A stretch of 64,000 bases of DNA from Salvator merianae (GCA_003586115.2 QVOM02000103.1:6389373-6453372), one strand, 5' to 3'; counted from the stretch's first letter, positions 32,985-44,795 are shown. Numbers and translations: made by a program. The notes: generated by a model not told the origin, from the letters alone.

Positions 32985-34828
32985 AAAGATTGCAAAAAGG
33001 CTAAATGATTTTTTTTGCCTCTGTTTTTACTGAGGAGGATAGAGAGCATATGCCAACAGCTGAATCAATCCTTTCAGGGAGGGTCAGAAGAACTAGGTCA
33101 GATAGCGGTAACCAAGGAAGAGGTTCTTGCATGTCTTGATAAACTAAATGCTAACAAATCGCCAGGACCAGATGGCATTCATCCAAGAGTTCTTAAAGAA
33201 CTCAAATGTGAAATTGTTGAGCTTCTAGCCAAAATATATAATCTTTCCCTAAAATCAGGCTCTGTGCCTGAAGACTGGATGGTGGCAAATGTGACACCGA
33301 TCTTCAAAAATGGATCAAGGGGTGATCCAGGAAATTACAGACCAGTCAGCTTAACATCAGTTCCAGGTAAAGTGATGGAAACCATAATTAAGGATAAAAT
33401 TACTAAACACATAGAAAGCAAGGATTGCTAAAAGAAAATCAGCATGGCTTCTGCAAAGGTAAATCATGCCTTACAAACTTGTTAGAATTCTTTGGAAGTA
33501 TTAATAAACATGTGGATAAAGATGACCCAGTTGACACTGTCTATCTGGACTTTCAGAAGGCTTTTGACAAAGTCCCTCATCAAAGACTCCTGAATAAACT
33601 CAGCAGTCACGGAATAAGAGGACAGGTCCTGTCCTGGATTGGTAACTGGCTTAAGGACAGGTATCAGAGAGTAGGAATAAATGGTTAGTTCTCAAAGTGG
33701 AAAGAGATGAAAAGTGAGGTCCCGCAAGGTTCAGTATTAGGACCCCTGCTTTTTAATTTATTCATAAATGATCTCGACACAGGGGTAAGTTGTGAGATAG
33801 CAAAGTTTGCTGATGACACTAAATTGTTCAGGGTAGTAAAAACTGAAAGTGATTGTAACGAGCTTCAGAGGGATCTCTTGACATTGGGTGAGCGGGCAAC
33901 AAAGTGGCAAATGCACTTCAATCTTAGCAAGTGCAAAGTGATGCACATCGGGACAAAGAACCCCAATTACATCTATAAACTGATGGGGGCCAAACTTTCT
34001 GTGACAGACCAGGGAAAGGATCTTGGGGTTCTAGTAGACAGCTCAATGAAGGTGTCAACCCAGCGTGCAGTGAAAAAAACAAATTCAATGCTAGGGCTAA
34101 TTAGGAAGGTAATAGAAAACAAGTTGGCAAGTGTCATTGTGCCTCTTTACAAATCTATGGTGAGGCCACACTTGGAATACTGTGTACAATTCTGGTCACC
34201 TCACCTCAGAATGGATATTGTGGAACTGGAGAAGGTGCAAAAAAGGGCAACCAGAATGATCAAGGGGCTGGAACACCTTCCTTACGAAATCAGGCTGCAA
34301 CGCCTTGGCCTCTTCAGCCTTGAAAAGAGGCGTTTAAGAGGAGACCTGATTGAAGTATATAAAATCATGCACGGTATGGATAAGGTGGATAAAGAGAAGT
34401 TTCTTTCTCTCTCACACAACACTAGGACCAGGGGGCACTCTCTGAAGCTGATGGGTAGGAGAGTTAGGACTGACAAGGGGAAGTATTTTTTCATCCAGAG
34501 CATCGTCGGTCTGTGGAATTTATTACCGGATGAGGTGGTGTCAGCCATCAGCCTGGACAGCTTTAAGAAGGGATTGGACAGATTCATGGAGGTCAGGTGT
34601 ATCAGTGGCTACTAAAATGGATGCCTAGGTACTGCCTCCAGGTTGGAAAGACAGGCAGGATGTCAGTAAAACCATTTGCGGGGAGTCAAGAGCAGGTGAA
34701 GGTTTTGCCTTTATGTTCTGCTTGAGAATGCCCAGAAGCAATTGGTGGGCCACTGTGTGAAACAGAATGCTGGACTAGGTGGGCCATGGCCTGATCCAGC
34801 AAGGCTCCTCTTATGTTCTTATGTTCTT
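32985..34828 (+). mobile_element. CR1-clade LINE copy 2, segment 2 (RT)
   Basis: This is the better preserved CR1. The RT fingers region is in frame at 33015-33431 (NKSPGPDGIHPRVLKELKCE, then NYRPVSLTSVPGKVME). A frame shift near 33425 leads into motif A (YLDFQKAFDKVPHQRLL). A single CAG-to-TAG change stops the frame at 33686-33688. The frame then runs 302 codons from 33707 to 34615 with motif B (QGSVLGPLLFNLFINDLD), catalytic FADD (AKFADDTKLF) and the full C-terminal domain. The 3' UTR ends with TTATGTTC repeats. Only one frame shift and one nonsense change disrupt the RT, so it is younger than copy 1. Confidence 0.93.
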
Positions 34829-34989
34829 AATGTAATGAAAATGCATAGTGCTGCCATCTTGCTGATACATTTCATTAGCCTCTTGCTTGCTTGATGTCAT
34901 CTAGTTATAGCTGACTCTTAGTGACCATATAGATTAACTTCCTCCAGACTCACCTGTCTTCTATGATCTTTCTTAGGTCTGTCAACAAG

Positions 34990-35169
34990 GGCCCTTTCTG
35001 CACTTGGTCTTATTGTGGATTATATCTCAGAATAGGGAGCTGCCATCTGCATGCTAGTGCAGACTATGGTAGACCCTGGGCAAGACCTTTCATAATTTGC
35101 ACTAGCATGTGCATAGCAGGTCCCTATTCTGGGATATAATCCACAATTAGACCAAGTGCAGAAAAGGCC
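34990..35169. mobile_element. MITE family D (180 bp) nested in BovB, TSD AAG
   Basis: The ends GGCCCTTTCTGCACTTGGT and ACCAAGTGCAGAAAAGGCC are nearly perfect inverted repeats. AAG flanks both sides (34987-34989 and 35170-35172). The two arms pair almost throughout, including TGTGGATTATATCTCAGAAT with ATTCTGGGATATAATCCACA. It has the same length as the copy nested in CR1, so 180 bp is probably the family's full size. Confidence 0.92.
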
Positions 35170-35456
35170 AAGATTTTCATTGCTGTTGTTATTGAGTCTG
35201 TTCAACTACTAATTGGCTGGCCTCTTCTTTTTCTTCCTTCTACTTTCCCAAGCATCACCATGTTTTCCAGGGAATTTGGTCTTAAGTTATGTGCCTGAAG
35301 TAAGACAGTGATTCTAATGAATATTTAGCTTTTATTTGGTATAGAATCTACTGACTGGTCTTTTTAGATATCCATGGTACCTCGAGGAACCTCTTTCGGC
35401 ACCAAAGTTGAAGAAAGTCTACATGTTTCTGGCCTTGCTTTGTCATTGACTTTATT

Positions 35457-35575
35457 CAGATGTTGCTTACTTATTCCACTATATTTGATATTCTATCATA
35501 AAGCGTGGATATCCTGGAACATTCATGCTTTATTCCGAAATATCTAAATATAGTTGAATAAGTTAGCAACATCTA
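35457..35575. mobile_element. MITE family E (about 119 bp palindrome) nested in BovB
   Basis: CAGATGTTGCTTACTTATTC near the left end is inverted as GAATAAGTTAGCAACATCTA at the right end, with ACTATATTT/AAATATAGT continuing inward. A related copy lies at 44796-44905. The TIR is unrelated to families A-D. The BovB reading resumes on the far side. The target duplication is not clear. Confidence 0.7.
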
Positions 35576-37400
35576 GAAGCGGTTGTTGTTCAACTTTCAC
35601 ATCCATGTAACACAGCACTAAAAATCATGATGTTTACTATTTTGATCTTTGTGGTCAGTGAGACATAGAAACATTTAAAAATCTTCTCTAACACTTTCAT
35701 TGCTATTCTTCCCAATGCCAATCTCTGGCACGCTGGACCCTTTGCAGGGCCAATCTTTTTTCTGTACTATACACTTTGTTATTAGTCATAGATCCCAGGA
35801 AACAAAAATCAGCAACTGTTTCCAGAGCTTCACCCTGTAGCTAGAAATTGGTTATTAGTCCTGTTGACATTTTAAGATTTTGGCTTAAATTCATCTTTCT
35901 TCTTTGATTCTGGTTAGTAAAGCGTTTAAATCTTCTCCCTTTTCTATCAGCAGAGTGGTATCAACTGCATAGCTGAGGTTGTTAATGTTTCTCCCACCCA
36001 TCCTAAAGCCACACTGATCTTCTTCCTGGCCAGTTTTCAGATTATATATTCTGTATACAAGTTAGACAGATATGGTGACAGTATACTCCCTTGTCTTACT
36101 CCCTTACAAACTGGAAATCAATCTTCATGTTCTCCGTCACCTCTTGGCCAGTATTAAGGTTCTTTGTGAGTATAATCAAGTGTTCTAAAATGCACATCTT
36201 CCTTAAACCTTTCCAAAGTTTAGCATGATCAACACAGTCGAAAAGTTTTCTGTAAACAATGAAATATATATGCACTTCCTTCTGAAGTGACTTTGCATTT
36301 TCCAAAATCCGTCTTACATTAGTGATATATCTAGTTCCCTTACCTTTCATAAAAGCATCCTATGTATCTGGTAGTTCTCTTTCTATAATAGATAGCAATC
36401 TGTTTTGAATGATCTTTAACATAACTTTACAAGCATGTGAGATAAGAGAGAGAGTATGGTAACTGGAGCAATTAGTCAAATTCCCTTTCTTTGGTACTGG
36501 TAAATACACTGACCGCTTCCAATCTATTGACTACTGACTGTTTTTCCAGACTTGCTGGCAAATACTAATTAGTACTTTAACTGATTCTTCTTCCACTGCG
36601 ATTCTATCGACTTCTGCAGCCTTCCTTCCCAACAGAGACTTCAATGCAGATCTAACTTCAGATTCCATGACCATTGCTTCCTGTATGTAATCAGCCTCAT
36701 TCAGAGTATCCTGAATGTTATTATTTCTTCTATACGCATTTTTGGTATACTCCTTCCATCTTTGCCTGACCGTATCACCATCTTTAAGAAGATCATTAGA
36801 GGGTGAAGATTTCTCTTCGGCTCTCTTAACTTTTTAAAACACAGATCTAGTTCTTCCTCTTCTAGTGTCTTCCATTTCTTTGCAGATTTTATTATCCTTA
36901 TCTCTTCTAATGGAGCTCTGAAATTCTCTATTTAATTTCTTCACATGATCTCTACTTGCCTGACATTTTACCATTCTTTCTCCTGATTGGTATTTCTTCT
37001 GTATCCGTTTACATCCATTTTGGTTTTCTTTTCTTTTACTTTCTTTAGTTCTTTCCCTTGATTATCTTTTTAGCTTCTAGCCACAGTTCATCTGGTTCTC
37101 AATCAGTTAGCTTCAGTGTCACAAACCAATTCCTAACCCAGTCTTTAAAGCCATTTGAAATATCTTCTAAATCAAATTTTGGTAGCACTATGACTTTGCT
37201 ATTTTTTTTTATCTTCCTCAAGATCTTACACATGAGAAGATCATGATCTGTCCCACAATCTGCTCTTGGTCTTGTTTTTACGGTCAGAAAAGAACTCTTC
37301 CGTCTATTCTTACTAGTGATGTAATAAATATAATTCTGGTAAAGATCATCTAGTGATGTCCAAGTGAACAGCCTCCACCCATACTATTGTAAAATGTATT

Positions 37401-37924
37401 TGCTATTGGAAAAATAAAAATAGAATCACAAAAATCAATGAAGCATTCTCCAGGAATTCTGGAGAAAGAATGACACCTCAGTTTGCCCATCACTTGGGTG
37501 CAGCAACAAATCAATTCACCCTTACAAATTCATCTTCTCCAAAACTGTTCAGTACCAGATCTGAATCTGGAAAAGGGAGTAATTAAAGTGACATCTGCTT
37601 ACGGTAGCCTATGATAAAAAACAGACAGGATGAAGTCCATTCCTCCCTTCTTCTATTAATAGACTAGCTCTTGCTGACAATAAAGTAATGAAAGGTAGGA
37701 ACAAGAGGAACCTCAGAAAGAACATGATGTAGTGAGATTGGAGGGGGAGGGACATCAAGGTGGATGTCTGCACTTATTGACCATTCTCTGCAATGAAGTA
37801 AGAATAAATGTAAACAAATTAATGTTTATAAAGCCTCATGGGCATTATAAGGCTTTCATAATAAATAATAAAACAAATATAAATAGTTAAAAACAACCCC
37901 CTAGTTCATCACTAAAGGATGAAG
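37401..37924. other. Probable BovB 5' continuation, otherwise unassigned
   Basis: The minus-strand reading LIDFCDSIFIFPIANTF near 37390-37440 resembles the BovB endonuclease, so the LINE may extend to about 37450 or beyond. The rest is not recognised. Confidence 0.35.
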
Positions 37925-38282
37925 TAGTGCTTCCATTCTAAGGTGGAACAGATCCTGGGCTGTGGCTGCCATTCGCACTGTGAGGGCTGGAACAGGACTC
38001 ACAGTGAGAATGCTGTCCGCTCACTATGACAGTGCTGCGGAAGTGTCCGTCTTCTGTCATGATGACCGGGGACATGTTGTGTGACTGTGCAACCACAGCT
38101 GCTCTGTGGCCTGCAGTGTTTGCACCCAGAAGCAGGTGTGAACATTGCTTACCAGGAACAGTCCAGCTGCTCTTGGTACAGCTGTGGATAATGATTTAGT
38201 TGTCCACAGCTAGTAGTGTTTGGGATTGCCTGCAGATGCTTCCAGATGTTAGGACACTAGCACTGTAAGTGCAAACAGGCCC
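37925..38282. mobile_element. MITE family A, left terminus lost
   Basis: The right end GTAAGTGCAAACAGGCCC (to 38282) is a standard family terminus. The interior matches the copy at 39472-39873 block by block: GTGAACATTGCTTACCAGGAAC here against GTGAACACTGTGTACCAGGAGC there, and GTCCAGCTGCTCTTGGTACAGC against GTCCAACTGCTCCTGGTACAGC. The left end starts abruptly at the TTCCATTCTAAGGTGG sub-terminal block. Confidence 0.75.
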
Positions 38283-39014
38283 AATGGGTAGGTGTGCAGT
38301 GATGGTACCTGACATCCCACAGAGAAAACCTCATTCTACACCACTGAAGGTATCACTTAAAGACTACTACATGTCAAACCACAGAAAGTGGCAGTTCTGT
38401 AAAGAGGGCCTTCTCTCCTTAGCATCCAGGGAAGTCTATCCAAAAGGAGGCACTCTTTGTGGGTGGAAGGCAAGTTGTTTAGTGCCTTACATGTCAGTGT
38501 TTAACACTTTGACTTGGGCTTTCATTTAATCTCATCCTTCACCTTTTATTCAGGACAACAGAACACCAAACATAAAGGGAGAAGTGGAATCACTAATTGT
38601 ACTATTTAGTAGAATATGAAACAAGAGAAAATTGTGTTCAACTGCAGCCAAATTGAAAGCTAAATATTGAACAGAGCAGAACCAATTAAGGTGCAAATAT
38701 TCTATTTTATCATTAATTACACTTTGCTATTAAAAGCTCTAAGAAATTAGTCAACCTCATAACCTTTAAAAAAATGAGACAGCCTGTTACTGCATGTTAT
38801 TAATAATTACCTAATGCCTTGATCACATTTTATGAAATTAGAACTGTAACTACTGTCTCTGTCAGCAGGGGGTTCTGTGTAAATAAAATCATGTGAAGTT
38901 GATGAAACAGGTGTAGAGATTTTTCCTGCAAATCTCAGGTCTATTAAAAAAACTTTTTGTTTAATTACAGATAGGTTCTCAATTAAGCACATTACAAATT
39001 AAGTGGAACACAAA
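38283..39014. other. Unassigned sequence
   Basis: An 86-codon plus frame (38269-38529) overlaps the end of the preceding MITE and has no familiar motif. The remainder is A/T-rich. Confidence 0.4.
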
Positions 39015-39439
39015 GGCTATTTCCATACTTGCTGGTAGAGCAGACCAAGAAGCAGACTCTTGCCTCCCTACCACATGCTGGTGAGGTTTAAGGGAGTTCC
39101 TGCCCCCCCTCTTGGTATGCTCTATCCTCACAGAATAGATTGGACCAAAATGCCCCAAATGACACCTAATAGACATCTTTTTTGAGTACTATTGGCATAC
39201 CAGGGAGTGGTATACTGGACCACGGAGGCATGCAGAAAACATGCTTCCACAGGCTGATATACCATGGGCCACTTTGGTGACGCAACAAGGCTTATCATGA
39301 AAATGGGTTCTCTGGGAGCACCAAAGTCCAGAAAGCTTTCTTCCTGGCCTTTGGAGCAGTTGAAGCCCCCCCCCCCCATGCTGGCTCTGACGCTGGCATG
39401 AGCTTTGGAGCTAGCATGGGGACAGGTGCAGAACAGGCC
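39015..39439. mobile_element. MITE family B, 425 bp
   Basis: The left end GGCTATTTCCATACTTGCT and the right end GACAGGTGCAGAACAGGCC are imperfect inverted repeats in the common register. The interior carries CATGCAGAAAACATGCTTCC and CAGAAAGCTTTCTTCCTGGCC like other B copies, plus a C-run at 39367-39377. Flanking triplets AAA and GTC do not match. It lies 32 bp from the next MITE. Confidence 0.75.
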
Positions 39440-39471
39440 GTCGCAATGCAGAGAGTGACCACTCTAACTTA

Positions 39472-39873
39472 GGATCTTTCTTTACCGCGACAGCCATTTG
39501 CACTGCAAGGGTTGGAACATCCTGGCAACAGGCTACCAGCACTTGCAGTGTGAATGCTGGCAGGCTGTGCCATGACAGTGGCCAGGAAAATATCTAGCCA
39601 CTGCTATGGCAATCAGGGACACAGCGTGACTGCCCAGCTGTAGCTGCAACTGTGCAGCACAGCATTTGCAACCAGAAGTAGGTGTGAACACTGTGTACCA
39701 GGAGCAGTCCAACTGCTCCTGGTACAGCTGTGGAGCATGATTTTGTGCTCCACAGCAAGTAGAGACTGGGAGCGGCTGTAGCTTCCTCCTGATCATGAGG
39801 GCCTCTGCAAAGTGCAGATATACCTCACTAGTGAGTGTCTGCATGCTCACTAGTGAAAAGTGCAAACAGGCCC
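39472..39873. mobile_element. MITE family A (402 bp), TSD TTA
   Basis: The right end AAAAGTGCAAACAGGCCC is canonical. The left end GGATCTTTCTTTACC fits the consensus if GCAC is deleted. TTA flanks both ends (39469-39471 and 39874-39876). The interior is rich in short inverted pairs, for instance GGAGCAGTCCAACTGCTCC and GTGGAGCATGATTTTGTGCTCCAC. A 147-codon minus frame across it (39533-39976) is incidental. Confidence 0.85.
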
Positions 39874-41063
39874 TTAGAGCAAAGGATTCCTGGTGAAAGA
39901 TTTCCAAGAGAAAAGGATAGAGGGTGTATATCCACAAGCACCTTATCTGAATCCTCAGCTCTTGAATGGATCCCATAAAACCATGCCAGCTGCCTCACCT
40001 GGATCATTAGTTATTAACGGCATACAAATCATAGCATAGTCAGAGATCTATGTACATTAAAAGAGCCCTCTGAAACTTTTCAATTGATTTCAAGTGAGAA
40101 GAGGCAGCTAGGCTCACTGAGAAAATTGGATAAAACTCTCTTTGGAGGAGTTCCATTTTGAAAGCACATCCAGCAACTCATTTAGATCATGAACTGTTTG
40201 TCAATACTGACAATTAGTGAACTAAAGATTCCATTGATCACAGAACAAGAATCAATAGGTTTTGTACTTGTTAAGTTATTTACTGCAGAGTGTATTAAAG
40301 CTTGTAGATTTCCCATAAAACCTTAAAGCTTCACTGTCATGCTCCATAGCATGCTACACATTGACACATCAATAAATCCTTTTGACATGGGTGATATGTG
40401 GAAATCAATACCAGTTTATCAGCTATTCTAATATTGTCTTTGCTGACACACCAGCAGATGGCCTGAGAACATTTCCTAAACATATAGCTGATAGTATTTA
40501 AGGACAGATGCTATATCACAGTCATACAAAACTTTTATTTAAAAATGCTTTATAAATATGAACATAAGAAGAACCAAAGGCCCATCTGGTCTTCCATGTT
40601 ATTTTCTTTTCAGCCAAATACATGCTTTTGATAAGTCTAGAAACAGGTCATGGATGGTTCTTTACAAGTGCTCTCTAGCAACTGCTTTTTCTGAGCATCT
40701 AGACCTGGAAATAATAAACAAGCATTGTGGCTAATAACTGTTACTAGTATCCTCTCTCTGTAAACTAAGTCGCTAGCTATTACTGCCAGTAGTGCTAGAA
40801 AATTCCATAATTTAACTATCTGTTAATACTTCCTTTTTGTTTGTTTCATGACTTTTAACATTTAGCTGAATTGTGTAACTGGTGGCTCTAGTACTGTCCA
40901 TGTTCCAGTATGGTTTCAAATATTTTGCTTTTGTTTTTTTCACAAAAAAGGAACTTCTCATGTTCTTTTAGAGTCTTGGAGCTTCAGGTTTCACCTGATG
41001 TTCACTTTATAAAAAGGAATGCACATCAAGGGATAGATTCCTTGCCTCATGTAGGTATTTGTA
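39874..41063. other. Unassigned sequence
   Basis: No recognised LINE or MITE. The stretch from 40555 (GAACATAAGAAGAACCAAAGG) looks like the start of a minus-strand CR1/SINE-type terminus, but nothing continuous follows. Confidence 0.35.
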
Positions 41064-41088
41064 TCTCTCTCTCTCTCTCTCTCTCTCT
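41064..41088. repeat. (TC)12 microsatellite
   Basis: Uninterrupted TC dinucleotides. Confidence 0.9.
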
Positions 41089-41362
41089 GCAAATGCTACT
41101 GAAAGGATGTATTTAACCAGGAGCTTTCCATTTCTGACTTCATTCTGGAATTTCCCCTCTGAGTTATTTATATTCTCCAAAAATATTTTCTTCTTGATAA
41201 TATCCTCCTGGCAGCAACAGACCTAGCATAATAGATTAGTACTAACCATATATTTCCTTCTGCTCATAGACAAATCTGATCCATGAAGGTTTTTGTGAAG
41301 GAAAAGAGGTTCACTTTTTTTATTATTATTATTTTTATTTTTATTTGCTATTTAGATTCTAT
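41089..41362. other. Unassigned sequence
   Basis: Short gap ending in an ATT-rich patch (41318-41347) beside the MITE. Confidence 0.35.
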
Positions 41363-41665
41363 GGGCATGTCTGCAGTGGGCTGATAAGGGACCTGCTAAA
41401 CCACTCTGTCTGTACCACAGTGTGGAAAGGGCACATCCCCTGCTCCACCTGCACAGGATGGAGTTTTGGAGTACGCTACACTGTGAAAATGGCAAGCCCA
41501 GCACCATTTTGCAAGACACCCAGGTATGACACTGGAAGCATGCTGCTTCTGGATGCCCAACAAAAATGTTCCCAGCCAACAGCTTCAGCAACCAGGAACT
41601 TTGGCTTGCGTTGCCTAGACTGGACTGTCGTGATATATAATATCCAATGCAGTGCAGAAATGGCC
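41363..41665. mobile_element. MITE family B, internally deleted (303 bp)
   Basis: The left end GGGCATGTCTGCAGTGGGC and the right end ATGCAGTGCAGAAATGGCC are imperfect inverted repeats. The interior is shorter than other B copies. Flanking triplets TAT and AGT do not match. The 143-codon plus frame at 41345-41776 runs through it and out into the flank and has no support. Confidence 0.65.
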
Positions 41666-42129
41666 AGTGTGCTTCAGACAGTTGAAAGGCCTTTCAGAAC
41701 TGCAAGAAAGGTACCATTTTTATCTTGCATTCAGGAACGTCTTTGCCAGATCAGGCTTTTATTTATGCATACATAATTGAATATGTGTTGTTGTTGTTGT
41801 TGCTGTTGTTACTTTATTATTTTTCTATTCTGTTTTTTGTTTAAGGAACACAGAGCAATATGAAGTTACTCTATTCTCTTGGGTTTTTTATTTTAAATTT
41901 TATTGTAGAAATTTCACATACAATACATATGCAGATGTGGTTACCAAGGAAAAATTTCCAAGCAAGTTATTTCTGTTATCATTACTTCAATCTTAATTCA
42001 TAGTCACTATTATCCCTTTACACAATTCACACACACAACAATCTTTTAAAGATGGTTAAGTGGAATGCATCAAGTACTATCCCGCTAAAAGATACATCCC
42101 TGTACTTAAGTCTTTTGGCTTAAGACACA
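41666..42129. other. Unassigned sequence with (GTT)n
   Basis: Nothing recognised apart from a (GTT)n-type microsatellite at about 41785-41810 and T-rich sequence. Confidence 0.4.
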
Positions 42130-42250
42130 CTTATCTTTATTCTCTGTGTACTGGACTGTTCTTATCTGTTTTTAATTTTGTATACTGTTGAAACACACCC
42201 TGAAACATCAGGGTGTAGGGCAGGACATAAATGTAGGATAAGTAAATAAC
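42130..42250 (+). mobile_element. L2-clade LINE 3' terminus
   Basis: GTTTTTAATTTTGTATACTG, then CACCCTGAAACATCAGGGTG and GGGCAGGACATAAATG followed by an AATA-like tail is a standard L2 3' UTR end. Only the last 120 bp is present. Confidence 0.65.
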
Positions 42251-43139
42251 CTGATTATTAATGAATGACATAGTGTTACTAAGTAATCTTTGTAAGTGAG
42301 TGGGGTTTGGAATCTCACTTTTCCTGCTTCAAAACTCTAATATTTTAGACAACTGTATCATTCTATAATTTTGCATGGTAAGACACTGTGTTATTGAAGT
42401 AATATAATTCCCCTTCTCTCATATTTCTCTTTCACAAAGCCCATCATCAAGAGATACTAGAGTTCTCAAACACTTCTAGTATTATTTCTTTTTTGTTTAA
42501 ATTCTAAGTGCACACTTGAAAAACCATTAATTTGCAATTTGCTCTGGATTTTTAATGATACCATATAACATCATCTTGGTTTCACAAAGTGAATTTTTAC
42601 GTGACACCCTGTTCTCCCTCATGTTTGGATTAGAATTGTCCACACATGTTCTTTTACCAGTTCTTCACAAGTGTCCTAGGTCTGCAAACTCTGAAATTAT
42701 GAGTATCAAAGCAGACTGCATACAGCATATAAAATGTACATTATCACTTGCAGTGTGTTCATTCCTTTATTAATTCAGTAAATCATCTAAACTTTTTTCC
42801 CCCAGAATACCAAGAGATATTCTACTGTTGTGCCTTAGAGAAAAACTAGTTTTATTACAGCATGAAGATTTATAGGCACTGTTTATTTCATTAGATTAAT
42901 GAATATAGAAAAGACAGGAGGGAGTAGAAATACAGTTATGGGCTATGCTCTCAAGCATTTCCAAGGTGTCTTTTTGTATACATGTCTTTGGTTTCAGTTC
43001 TGTGCATACTTATTAGGATTATGTCCTGCTGAACCTTTTAAGCTTTGTTCAGGTCAATGAATACTGGAACATTAATGATGTAATGAATGATCAAGCCATC
43101 AACTATCTATTACCATTTAGATTACAAATCTAAGATATA
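42251..43139. other. Unassigned A/T-rich sequence
   Basis: No recognised element. Confidence 0.45.
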
Positions 43140-43240
43140 GATCCTTTCTGAACTAGGTCTTATTCTGGATTATATCTCAGAATGGAGACCTGCTATCTGT
43201 AAGCTGGTACAGATTGCAGCAAGCCTCACCGGAAAGGGCC
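43140..43240. mobile_element. MITE family D, half copy (101 bp)
   Basis: GATCCTTTCTGAACTAGGTC followed by TTATTCTGGATTATATCTCA is the left arm of family D. It stops after the central GGTACAGATTGCAGC and ends in GGAAAGGGCC. Most of the right arm is missing. Confidence 0.7.
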
Positions 43241-44795
43241 ATGAATTGATTCTCCTTCTGTCTGGTAGTGTAGGTTAGGTAACAAAACAAATGAAATAAT
43301 TTTTATTACTTCCACAGGCAGGAAGATTTTGGGCTGTGTAATCTAGAAAGTTTAGAATGGAAGCAGCTTGAAAGTGGCAAAAAGAAAAATAAAGCATCGA
43401 AGGATGTTGCTATTGCTTTTAGAGGAATAGCATTGCCTGCTAAAACAGTTAGGAAGCTTTCTACCTTTTCATTCCATCTTTTTGTAACAGTGCTCTGTAA
43501 ATCAGTCCTAAAACTTTCCATTTGAAATGGAATAGCACAAACATGTTTCTAAAAAAAATATTTATTTACTCTAATAGTCAATTGCAGCATATAATATAAA
43601 AAGAAAATGAAAACAAATTATTAATATAGCATTAATGCATTACCTCACCCAAATCAACTACCACAGACAAATGTCAAATTTTACAAGGGCATAGTTATCT
43701 TTACTCATATTTTCCAGTGAGATATTATTCTGTTTTCCGACTTCTGTTATCCCCTTGGTAAAGAACATTTTCTCTGGTATATTTAGTTGTTTCTGTTCAG
43801 GAAGAGCATCCAAAAGTCGGGTTCAAATCTTTAAAAATATATTATCCCCATCACTTCCTTCCACGTTAACCATGTGTTCCTTTGTTATTAGAACTGTGGG
43901 TAGTGTGTATGATAATAAGATATACTTAAAAATTTGAGACCATGGGATATTTTGTAGAACACTGTAAGTCGAAGTGCACATCTTACATATAAATAACAGC
44001 CCTAATTTTGAGAGTGTTTCTGTACTGTCTAGGAGCTAATGCTTTTGAGTGAAAGTTAAAACTATAAAATACCATACCCAAGATCTATCTGGACATTTAA
44101 AATTCTTTGAATTGTTATGAAATTGTAAAGAGAACATTGCTGCAAAGTCTTTTTTCTTTTTAATTTCTACTAAACCTGGGAAAATAAGGAAGTCTTTACC
44201 TGATACTTAAATGACCTACAAGTCTGAAAAGAGCAGTTCAAACACAAGTTACCACCCCTGAAATGCTCTTTGTTTCAACTTAGCCTGCATTATCAATTTC
44301 AGCAGGAGAACCTATACATAAAGGGAGAAAATGAAATGACTTTTTGCACTGTTAACAGCTCAGATCATAGGTGAAATGCTGTATTTATGAGTGTTCTCTT
44401 ATGTAAAAGGCTCTTTGAACGTTGTTAGTGAAGACATAGCAAAAAGACTTTAAAAGTTTGCTGTATTCAAGGAGCTGTCATACATGCAAGACCACTGACA
44501 AGCATTACTTTCTGTGTAGTCTAAAGTGAAGTAGTGGGAAATTCAAGCTACCTCTCATTCCCCAGATTCAGCGTACTGTGTATACACAATTAGCTGTTGA
44601 AAGGATTTCTATGATTTTGCTGAAGCAGATTAATCAATTTGCCCTCCTAGGCAGAGTGAAAAACTATTTAGCTGGCTTTGAGATTTTTTAAAAAAACACA
44701 GTTTGGAAAGTTGCATTTGTAAGATCATTCTATGCCAGCAATGGTAACAAATGCAAGGCAGTGCAGGTATCAAGCATTAGCTTCAAAGGTTAAAG
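43241..44795. other. Unassigned sequence
   Basis: No recognised element or conserved frame. Intron-like A/T-rich DNA. Confidence 0.45.

Larger units (their letters stand above)
34868..37400 (-). mobile_element. BovB (RTE-clade) LINE, long antisense copy with two nested MITEs
   Basis: On the minus strand the element runs from an endonuclease C-terminal part to the 3' end. Near 37385-37200 the reading includes WRLFTWTSLDDLYQN, KTRPRADCGTDHDLL and LPKFDLEDI, a BovB endonuclease-RT linker signature. RT motif A (FDCVDHAKLW) lies in the frame at 36096-36350. Further along, the MGGRNINNL-like segment lies near 36000 and the C-terminal region near 35700-35250. The 3' end (TATAGCTGACTCTTAGTGACC on the plus strand near 34905) matches the terminus of the other BovB at 1105. 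Two MITEs (34990-35169 and 35457-35575) interrupt it. Stops and shifts are frequent, so it is inactive. Confidence 0.85.

Noticed and set aside
39533..39976. 147-codon minus-strand frame
   Set aside because: It lies almost wholly inside a family A MITE and crosses its right end and target duplication into unrelated flank, so it is not a gene.
41345..41776. 143-codon plus-strand frame
   Set aside because: It spans an internally deleted family B MITE and both flanks. No conserved motif.
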